A stretch of 33,553 nt of DNA from Halobacteriales archaeon (GTDB lineage: Archaea > Halobacteriota > Halobacteria > Halobacteriales > SKNY01). Below the pieces are notes generated by a model. The model was given only the letters and a program-made list of their open reading frames with translations. It did not search any database and was not told the DNA's origin. The stretch spans positions 1-33,553 of the forward strand of contig SKQO01000050.1 in the NCBI GenBank assembly GCA_007118975.1, read 5' to 3'. Made by a program: the position numbers and the translations under genes. Shown here one piece after another: positions 7,259 through 13,552 of this stretch (within the stretch, counting starts at the first letter, position 1; each line of letters opens with the position of its first letter).

Positions 7259-7560
7259 TTAGTTGAATTCGCTGCCCCGAACGTTCGATTCGATCTCCCA
7301 CGCACGTGACAGCAAGTATAATGTCGCTGACAGCGGGGCCATTGTCTGGAGCCGTTCACGGTCGTCGCGGGCGACCTCTTGCCCACCAAACGTGTAAGAT
7401 CCCGTCTCGGTCGTCGTGTGGGCGAGTCGATTCCCGTCGATGCTCCTGACACCGAGTTCGAACTCGATTGCTGCGGGGTGCTCTGACGCGTGGGCTATAA
7501 ACGTTTGGAGCTGTTCTAAATCGATCCCTCGATTCATCGCTTGTCTGTCTTTCTCAGACA
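7259..7560 (-). CDS. Truncated OsmC-like protein (N-terminal part only)
   Basis: A 100-residue protein whose first ~70 residues parallel the N-terminus of the full OsmC-like protein encoded at 19817. Compare GIDLEQLQTFIAHASEHPAA and TETGSYTFGGQEVARD here with GVDRNALQSFAEHAADHPEE and AKIDSYELGGEPIVRP there. After that the tail (LQTMAPLSATLYLLSRAWEI...) has no OsmC counterpart. It contains no cysteine, so it cannot have the family's two-Cys peroxidase chemistry. Either a truncated remnant or a short OsmC-derived subunit. ATG 7560 (MSEKDRQAMNRGID) is chosen; a second ATG follows nine codons in. It lies 28 nt before the SnoaL-like gene. Confidence 0.6.
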
Positions 7561-7867
7561 TGCACAATCGTTGGATCGGATGGCGTTTGTAGTCATTCGC
7601 CGAGATTCTCTCACGGGTAGAGCTTCTCTCGCGAAGTGGAACGGACGATTGGCTACCTTCGTGATCGTGGTGTGCAGTACCGTCATCAGCAATGGATAGT
7701 CTTTGACTCCGGGCAGTATTGACCGAACATTTCCCTTCTACAGATAGAGTAGGCCGAGTGCCTCGGGGCTCGACCTCGAGGCGGTTCACTTGGAACCACG
7801 AGCCGAAATGTAGCGACTTACCTCAGGGTAATGGTTGATTTGTCCGAGAAAGGACCTGCACGGGATC
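7561..7867. other. Divergent intergenic region
   Basis: Separates the OsmC-like stub (minus) from the cupin gene (plus). The stub's frame stays open to 7789, but that extension has no coding character. Apart from the cupin promoter at its right end I see nothing specific. Confidence 0.4.
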
Positions 7868-7874
7868 ATTAATA
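7868..7874 (+). promoter_or_regulatory. TATA-like box of the cupin gene
   Basis: ATTAATA lies 27 nt before the ATG at 7901, fitting a leaderless haloarchaeal transcript. Confidence 0.55.
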
Positions 7875-7900
7875 CCTAGTCCGTCCTATAGAACGGCGCT

Positions 7901-8419
7901 ATGGCCAAGTACAAACAATCCAGTTCAGCCCCAGAGCAACCGACGGTCATCAAGCCTCGGGAAGGCGAGGCATTTTCGCAGGACGGTTTTGGATTCGAGT
8001 GGAAGATTGACGACGCCGACACCGATGGCCGGTTTGCCGTTGTGCACCACACCCCGTTCGATCCAGGGGTCTTGGCTGCACCCTTGCATAAGCACAGCCG
8101 AGAGGACGAATACAGCTTCATTCTCGAAGGCACAATGGGAGCCATCTTGGGTGATGAGGTCGTCGAGGCCGATCCGGGGTCCTGGGTATTCAAACCACGT
8201 CACCAGTGGCATACGTTCTGGAATCCGGGGGACACACCCTGCCATGTGATCGAATTGATTTCTCCAGCGGGCTTCGAGGACTATTTCAGAGAACTGCGGG
8301 ACACTATTGACGACCCCGAGGCGATGATCCCACTCAATGACAAATACGGCCTTGAGATGGATTTTGAGAGTATTCCGGAGTTGTGCGAACGCTTCGATCT
8401 CGTCTCGCCAGACGCGTAG
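7901..8419 (+). CDS. Cupin-domain protein
   Basis: A 172-aa single-cupin protein. Cupin motif 1 is in APLHKHSREDEYSFILEG, with two His and a Glu as likely metal ligands, and motif 2 is in DPGSWVFKPRHQWHTFWNPG, with a third His. The N-terminal and C-terminal extensions (IEWKIDDADTDGRFAV-like region; DYFRELRDTIDDPEAMIPLN) resemble the haloarchaeal and actinobacterial cupins annotated as quercetin-dioxygenase-like or mannose-6-phosphate-isomerase-like, names that rarely reflect a tested function. Transcribed divergently from the OsmC-like/SnoaL-like pair. The leaderless promoter supports ATG 7901. A metal-dependent small-molecule enzyme or binding protein is likely; substrate unknown. Confidence 0.88.
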   Translation: MAKYKQSSSAPEQPTVIKPREGEAFSQDGFGFEWKIDDADTDGRFAVVHHTPFDPGVLAAPLHKHSREDEYSFILEGTMGAILGDEVVEADPGSWVFKPRHQWHTFWNPGDTPCHVIELISPAGFEDYFRELRDTIDDPEAMIPLNDKYGLEMDFESIPELCERFDLVSPDA

Positions 8420-8796
8420 CGTGACAGAGTGTCTCCATTCGACACCACACACAGTGCGCTCAAGCCTGCACCGTCGCGGGTGGGGAAGAAATCTATCAAA
8501 TCATGCATCGAATCGATCCTGGCGGGTTGTATTTGGGCAATTGAACTATCCCACCGCTCAATGCAGATTTTGATACACTTGCGCCTCGGCTGGCTCAAGA
8601 TCACGGAACCTTTTGGGAGAATCACTCAGATCGACCGTGAGACTTGGCCATTATCTGTTGTACGGGGGGGTTTCTTTATTTCACGTCGTTCACGAAGAAT
8701 CAGCCGCTATGTGGGCCCGCGAACTGAGCCCTCAGAACCGTTCCACATTCTGTATGGTTTCCATATGAACCCGCTATCCCCCGAGGTCTCATCGGC
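8420..8796. other. Gap without a recognisable gene
   Basis: Open frames exist on both strands, but their translations lack domain structure. A short plus-strand stretch (about 8563-8640) reads DFDTLAPRLAQDHGTFWENH, which looks protein-like, but it is closed by stops and I cannot place it. Confidence 0.3.
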
Positions 8797-8981
8797 CACT
8801 GCTCGACCGATTCGATATAGGGTTCGAACAGATCCTCGATTTGAGACTCGAAATAGGAGGCAAGTTTGAAAGCCAACTCCAGAGATGGGTCATACCGTTC
8901 CCGCTCAGTTGCGTGGTTCGTCTGTCATGAGAAACCGACAGCGGTGGCGAGTTCGCCTTGACTCAGTCCTTCACATTCGCG
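8797..8981 (-). pseudogene. Decayed XRE-family (YozG-like) HTH regulator
   Basis: Reading the minus strand through one stop gives RECEGLSQGELATAVGFS-stop-QTNHATERERYDPSL, then ELAFKLASYFESQIEDLFEP. This matches the small HTH regulators whose usual core is LSQ.ELA.AVGVSRQTINAIER followed by ERYDPSLELA. The stop (TGA, 8925-8927 on the plus strand) sits where Arg is normal (CGA to TGA), and the recognition helix TINAI is degraded to TNHAT. The N-terminal ~8 residues are not recoverable in frame. In haloarchaea this gene type normally follows a DUF2178 membrane-protein gene, which is exactly what lies upstream here, also decayed. Confidence 0.75.
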
Positions 8982-9041
8982 GTAGAATGGACCACTCGGC
9001 GTTGAGGCGTACTGTCGTTTGGCAATCCATTTGGTTACGAT

Positions 9042-9437
9042 CTAAATGCCGACCACAACGAAACATGATTGCCCCGCGGATTGCGGCGGGGCGGTATAGA
9101 CGCCAGTCGAAATGAGGACGACTTCCGCTGGAATGCCGATGATCACCACTACCGAGACGAACGTAAGTGATGTTTGACTTGCCTCTCGCTCGATCCGCTG
9201 TTCGAGTTCATCATGGACTGAGACTGGTAAGTACCAGTATCCGAGACCATTCCGAGACAATCAAGCCAGTACAACCCAAGGCAGGTGAAGATCACTAAAG
9301 GTTCTTCCGTGAGTATCCATCCCGCGGTTGCAATCAAGACGCCGGCAACGCGGAATCCAACTGATCGGTTTTCCCACTGCTTGTATTGTTCGCGATTTAT
9401 TGTTCGTCGTGGGGCGGTTCTCCACCCATTATCGATC
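9042..9437 (-). pseudogene. Decayed DUF2178-like membrane protein
   Basis: Two minus-strand frames join into one DUF2178-like protein. The first (from ~9430) reads NREQYKQWENRSVGFRVAGV and on to ILTEEPLVIFTCLGLYWLDC, two membrane segments. After a frame change near 9240-9260 the second reads HDELEQRIEREASQTSLTFV, then SVVVIIGIPAEVVLISTGVY and TAPPQ, ending at ~9042. The block [D]E..RIEREAS..TL and the GxYTAPP turn are typical of haloarchaeal DUF2178 proteins. A further frame change separates the body from the nearest ATG, near 9445. Together with the XRE fossil downstream it is the remains of a two-gene operon. Confidence 0.7.
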
Positions 9438-9459
9438 CGGGCATCAACCTCCCTTTACA

Positions 9460-9475
9460 GTAAAACATGTTTTAC
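9460..9475. promoter_or_regulatory. Perfect 16-bp palindrome upstream of the decayed DUF2178/XRE pair
   Basis: GTAAAACATGTTTTAC is a perfect 16-bp palindrome just upstream of where the leftward DUF2178 fossil would begin. Position and symmetry suggest the former operator of the XRE regulator. Confidence 0.5.
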
Positions 9476-10397
9476 ACCGCCAAAACAACGCCAAATAAAT
9501 CCCTCGTTCCAACACACACAAATTACGGATGTACCGTATCTGTTTTAACGGCGAAACCTGCTACACGGATGTATTCTATCGAATAGACTGTTTGTGTTGG
9601 AGAGTGGTGACCTATTGCACGGCATGTTAGAAAATTCTACTATGGTGACCGTTCGTGATATTTCTAAATCGGACATGCATTCTACGACACTCGCGGGATA
9701 AATGTCGCAGTGATGTCCTCTCAAACTGCCGATCATTTTCCCGCGCGAACGTGCGATGGGAGTAGAATGGCGAAAACGCAGTGTCATCAAGAATATCTTT
9801 GAGATTTAACATGATGTACAAATGGGGTGTAATCATCAACAGGACTCTATCAAGAAACGCATGGAAATCCCCGGGTTTATTCATTGGATAGTAGATATAT
9901 ACTATATTATACACTGATATGTTGGGATACTTTGATGTTCAAGGGAAATTAGTCAAGCTCATCGACAAGATCAGGCCCGGACTCCTGCGTCAGGTCGGAA
10001 AGGACTGAATCTCACTGTCAACCATCGTGGAAATAGAGGTTTTACATAGGGTTCATTATGATATATGGTGAGTTTCTACCGGCCGTTGTCATCACCGGTT
10101 CGGTATGGATAACTTGGAGTTCGGTGGCGGGCTCCCAATCGAGGGTTATGGGTTCGCCACCGGACGGTTCGACCAAGAAACGCTGAGGACAGCGCCGGAG
10201 TGTCGATTGTTTCTGGATGATGACCGTTCGACAAGCGGACAGTGTCTGCGTGATTATCGGTGGTTCATTTCCAACGTCGAACGAGCCTCGATTCCAGCGC
10301 TCATGGCTCATTCGAGAGCTTGGCAGGCAACATCTTCGTGATCGCACCATACCGTGACGGGGGCAATTTATTCACGGCGCTCCCACATCGCTCCGGC
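9476..10397. other. AT-rich gap without an established gene
   Basis: Clearly AT-richer than the rest, especially 9780-9960. It contains the inverted repeat ATAGTA-N6-TACTAT (9888-9905), TATA-rich sequence and a 29-codon open frame (listed separately). A minus-strand frame (9627-9914) gives a 95-aa translation without recognisable features. The region looks like decayed or transferred DNA. Confidence 0.4.
9919..10008 (+). CDS. Possible 29-aa peptide downstream of a TATA-rich stretch
   Basis: A short frame, MLGYFDVQGKLVKLIDKIRP followed by GLLRQVGKD, starts 10-30 nt after TATATACTATATTATAC. Its basic, amphipathic make-up is unlike shadow frames in this genome and resembles the beginning of a larger protein (for example a transposase), so it may be a 5' remnant. 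Function unknown and coding status uncertain. Confidence 0.3.
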   Translation: MLGYFDVQGKLVKLIDKIRPGLLRQVGKD

Positions 10398-10436
10398 ATG
10401 GCAGCGACCGCCACAGCTGAGAGGAGAGGAGGTTGA
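10398..10436 (+). CDS. Possible 12-residue leader peptide
   Basis: ATG 10398 opens MAATATAERRGG and stops at 10436, six bases before the dehydrogenase ATG. The dehydrogenase Shine-Dalgarno lies within its last codons, so translation of the leader could affect initiation of the main gene. A TATA-like AATTTATT lies about 25-35 nt before this ATG (around 10364-10371), which would make the leader peptide, not the main gene, the leaderless start. Confidence 0.35.
   Translation: MAATATAERRGG
10428..10433 (+). promoter_or_regulatory. Strong Shine-Dalgarno of the dehydrogenase at 10443
   Basis: GGAGGT, a perfect match to the archaeal anti-SD, lies 9 nt before ATG 10443. This is notable because most genes in this window look leaderless. 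Confidence 0.6.
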
Positions 10437-10442
10437 TCGTCG

Positions 10443-11564
10443 ATGAGTGATCCTGTTCGAATGGGTGTCGTCGGGACCGGGAGTGTCGCCCTCCGTGGCC
10501 TGTTGCCCCATCTGACGTGTGAGGACAACGATGAAAGCGTCGAAGTGACGGCGATCTGTGATATCGATGTGGATCGCGCTCAAGCCGCCGCCGGGGCATT
10601 CGATGTTCAGGAAACCTTCGAAGAGTACGAACGGTTATTAGCATCCGGGACGGTCGACGCGATTACCTTGGCCACTCCCATTGGCTTACACTTCGAGCAG
10701 GGCAAGCAGGCAATCGAGCACGGGATACAGGTCCATTTCAACAAGACGTTCTGTACCACCCTTGAAGAGGCCAATGAACTGATCGATTCGGCCGAGGAGG
10801 CAGGAGTGAAGTTGGTCGCCTCCCCGGGGCAGCTCACGCGGCCTAGAGAACAACGCGTTCGCAAACGCCTCCACGAAGGGGCCATCGGGACACCGACGTG
10901 GGCGGCCGCCGGTCGAGCGTTCGGCAGGTACCACCAAGAGGAACGCTCGGTTCGGGGCGGGGACGACCCTCTCTCGAACGTCGATCCGAGCTGGTATTTC
11001 CGGAAACCCGGGGGCGGTCCAATGTACGATATGACCGTCTATGAGCTTCATTCGATTACCGGGATCCTTGGCTCCGCCGAACGAGTGACGGCCATGTCCG
11101 GCATCAGTTTTCCCGAGCGGGAGTTCCACGGCAAACAGATCGAAACCGAGATTGACGATAACACGTTTTTACTCTTGGATTTCGGCGAGGCGCTGACCGC
11201 CTTCGTGTACGGAGCAGCTTTCGGTGGCCTTCCGGGGGTCAATGCGTTTCTGATCAACGGCAGCGAGGGCCAGATCAATGGGAATCAGCTCAATGGTGAA
11301 CCGATCGAAGGAGCCGACGATAGTATCGAAGCCTTGCCCCACGTGACCGGCGAGCATCGCTCGATCCAGGAGGCCCACGTCTACGAAGACGTCATGCAAC
11401 TCGTCGACTGGTTACGAGAGGAGCAGCCACCGATCGCCACAGTCGAACACGCCCGCCATGTCGTCGAGATCATCGAGAAGGGCTACCGATCCGCAGAAGC
11501 TGGAGAAGCCCAGGAACTCACAACGGATTTCGAGGTCGACACATCTCTTCTCGAGCATTACTGA
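10443..11564 (+). CDS. Gfo/Idh/MocA-family oxidoreductase with altered active-site motif
   Basis: A 373-aa NAD(P)-dependent sugar or polyol dehydrogenase-like protein. The N-terminal Rossmann fold starts with MGVVGTGSVALRGLLP (GxGxxA) and continues to VTAICDIDVDRAQAAA. The family's EKP motif is replaced by NKT (IQVHFNKTFCTTLEEA), keeping the lysine only. The C-terminal beta-sheet domain contains GGGPMYDMTVYELHSI, where the common D-x-x-x-H pattern reads D-x-x-x-Y. Such changes suggest a divergent substrate or a non-standard reaction. It converges tail-to-tail (12 nt) with another family member on the other strand, which has the canonical EKP. Start ATG 10443 is supported by a strong Shine-Dalgarno. 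Confidence 0.88.
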   Translation: MSDPVRMGVVGTGSVALRGLLPHLTCEDNDESVEVTAICDIDVDRAQAAAGAFDVQETFEEYERLLASGTVDAITLATPIGLHFEQGKQAIEHGIQVHFNKTFCTTLEEANELIDSAEEAGVKLVASPGQLTRPREQRVRKRLHEGAIGTPTWAAAGRAFGRYHQEERSVRGGDDPLSNVDPSWYFRKPGGGPMYDMTVYELHSITGILGSAERVTAMSGISFPEREFHGKQIETEIDDNTFLLLDFGEALTAFVYGAAFGGLPGVNAFLINGSEGQINGNQLNGEPIEGADDSIEALPHVTGEHRSIQEAHVYEDVMQLVDWLREEQPPIATVEHARHVVEIIEKGYRSAEAGEAQELTTDFEVDTSLLEHY

Positions 11565-11576
11565 ACGGAATCTCGG

Positions 11577-12569
11577 TCACTCGATCGAGACTGGTTCGCC
11601 ACGCTCGCCGCTCTCGAGGATGGCGTCACAGATCCGGAGCGTATCGACGGCTGATCGAGCGTCCGTTCGAGGAGTCCGATCATTCTCGATACAATCGACA
11701 AAATGCTCGACTTCCAGGGCGAACTGATCGACGGCTTCGAACGTTTCAACCCCTTCCCGGCCGTCGACCGAATAGCGGAGTTCGGTCTCGACCGGATCGA
11801 CACCAGCTGGCGAACTCCGCGGACTCGGGGCGTATGCGTCGGTGACGACGAGCCAGCCGTTGGTCGCGTCGACCCGATAGTGTTGCCGGTGGACGCTATC
11901 GAAGCTCGAACTGACCTGGGCGGTCGCACCATCGGCGTATTCGAGCGTTGCCCGTGTGTCGGTATCGAGGCCGGATCCGAACGAATCTTGGACGCGGGCG
12001 TACGCGCGCTCGGGGACGCCGAGGAATCCTTTCGCGGCGGTAACTGGATAGACTCCAATTTCTAGCAGGCTCCCCCGTTTCAAAGCAGGATCGAGTTCTG
12101 TATCTCGACTCCGGTACCCATGGAACGAGCCGGTCACTGATTGGACGCGATCGAATTCCGTAGCGACGAGGTCGACCGCTCGGCGAGTCCGGGGATGGTA
12201 CCGATACATGAGCGCCTCCATGAGAACGACTCCAGCCGCTTCACAATGCTCGGCCATCTCCCGCGCCTCGTCGGCCGAAACGGCCATCGGCTTTTCACAC
12301 AACACGTGGAGGCCATGATCGGCCGCCCGCATCGACCATTTGGCGTGTTCGCTGTGCGGGGTCGGGTTATACACCGCGTCGATTGCTTCGTCCTCGAACA
12401 GGGCCTCGTAGGATCCGTGGGCTCGGTCGATATCGAAACGTTCCGCGACGGCTTCGGCCCGAGAACGGTCGCGGGAACCGATCGCCGTGACTTCGTGACC
12501 CCCCTTCCTGATCGCCGGGATCATCGCCACTTGCGCAAAGTTCGCCGTACTGATGATGCCAAAGCGCAT
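11577..12569 (-). CDS. Gfo/Idh/MocA-family dehydrogenase (D-xylose 1-dehydrogenase/Gfo6-like)
   Basis: A 330-aa NAD(P)-dependent sugar dehydrogenase. The Rossmann domain begins MRFGIISTANFAQVAMIPAI, the catalytic EKP is at residues 92-94 (HVLCEKPMAVS), and GSLLEIGVYPVTAAKGFLG carries the conserved G-x-Y-P of the glucose-fructose oxidoreductase/xylose dehydrogenase branch. This branch includes the haloarchaeal D-xylose dehydrogenases that oxidise xylose to xylonate in the oxidative pentose pathway. Glucose or another aldose cannot be excluded. The ATG at 12569 has a TATA-like box 24-29 nt upstream (leaderless). Convergent with the divergent homologue at 10443-11564. Confidence 0.88.
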   Translation of the reverse strand: MRFGIISTANFAQVAMIPAIRKGGHEVTAIGSRDRSRAEAVAERFDIDRAHGSYEALFEDEAIDAVYNPTPHSEHAKWSMRAADHGLHVLCEKPMAVSADEAREMAEHCEAAGVVLMEALMYRYHPRTRRAVDLVATEFDRVQSVTGSFHGYRSRDTELDPALKRGSLLEIGVYPVTAAKGFLGVPERAYARVQDSFGSGLDTDTRATLEYADGATAQVSSSFDSVHRQHYRVDATNGWLVVTDAYAPSPRSSPAGVDPVETELRYSVDGREGVETFEAVDQFALEVEHFVDCIENDRTPRTDARSAVDTLRICDAILESGERGEPVSIE

Positions 12570-12592
12570 GGCTTTGGGGTTCCCCTAGGTCG

Positions 12593-12598
12593 ATAAAA
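12593..12598 (-). promoter_or_regulatory. TATA-like box of the leftward sugar dehydrogenase
   Basis: TTTTAT on the minus strand, 24-29 nt before ATG 12569. Confidence 0.55.
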
Positions 12599-13520
12599 CC
12601 GCTTCGACCGCTGCATGACTCACTCTCTCGAAGCACCGAGGATGGGACCAGCCTCGAGGCGTCGCATCAGTCATCCAGGGGCCCTCTCTGCCTTGGGTGA
12701 CGGCGCCCTCGGTCCCCGTCGCGGACTGTTTTCGAGCGTCTCCGACAAGGTCGTAGATGCCTAATCGAGTACAACCTCTCCGTGGCCACACCACATACGG
12801 TTGGGGGGCCTGTTTTCCGAGCTCTCGGAGTGGCCAAGGTAGGAGAATCGTGCGGGACCTCATTCCGTTTCATCACTCGCCGAAAAATCGATATTGTGCC
12901 CAAAGAAGCCGGGATATACAGCAGCTCAGACGAGTCCTCAAAAAGGATCACTTCCTGAACGGGAGGGAGTAGACAGAGATGAATCGCTCGAGCCCCTCCA
13001 CGGCGGCGACCGTCTCTTATCGACGAGTCGGTGCTTCCGATCCGACGTTCCACCCGGCACAATGATTCGGGGATTCCCCCTCGGTACGCCAAATCGTTTG
13101 GCAAAATCGAACGGCGTGCTGTCCGAGCCAGCTCGAACAGATCCTGATACCGACGACGTCACCGATCCCTTCAATTCGGTTTCTTGATTTCGGCGGAGGG
13201 ATCGAAGCGATGACGTGACGGGGCAACACCGGACACGCTGCCCAGTGCCATGTCGATCCCCGGTCGGAAACTTGAAACGAAACTTATCTGCTGTGCTATA
13301 TCAATTAGTTGAAGTCATCGAACGGTTCCTGTGAAATTTCGTCTAGAAATTACAACTGTTGATGCGTACAGAAGGCGAATTCATCGACGATATCCTGCCA
13401 ATAAAGTGAGGAAAGAGGGATATGGTTCGGGTGGCGTGGGCGAGGAATGGCCACGTCACCCAGTTCCGTCCTGATAACTCGATGTCGAAACCGCTGCGGC
13501 TCCGTTTCCCCCTGTGCCGA
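12599..13520. other. Gap of ~0.9 kb without a recognised gene
   Basis: Several open frames exist on both strands, but the translations are Arg/Ser-rich and lack family features. Around 13268-13310 the DNA becomes AT-rich with a direct repeat GAAACTT-N5-GAAACTT and a TATA-like CTATATCAATTAG. A 15-codon frame (13362-13409, MRTEGEFIDDILPIK) follows and may be the stump of a larger gene. Confidence 0.4.
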
Positions 13521-13528
13521 AATATTAT
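13521..13528 (+). promoter_or_regulatory. TATA-like box of the FAD-dependent oxidoreductase
   Basis: AATATTAT lies 25-32 nt before ATG 13553, which supports that ATG over the in-frame ATG at 13514 (the latter lies upstream of the box). Confidence 0.6.
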
Positions 13529-13552
13529 GGACTCAAGGACACCCGGGTCATT

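Noticed and set aside
7561-7789. N-terminal extension of the OsmC-like stub to 7789
   Set aside because: The extra 76 residues have no resemblance to OsmC-like N-termini and no acidic haloarchaeal composition; ATG 7560 begins the homologous part.
12667-13104. Minus-strand frame containing VILFEDSSELLYIPASLGTI
   Set aside because: A short stretch looks protein-like, but the rest is Arg-rich, no domain emerges, and several frames compete; left as a gap.
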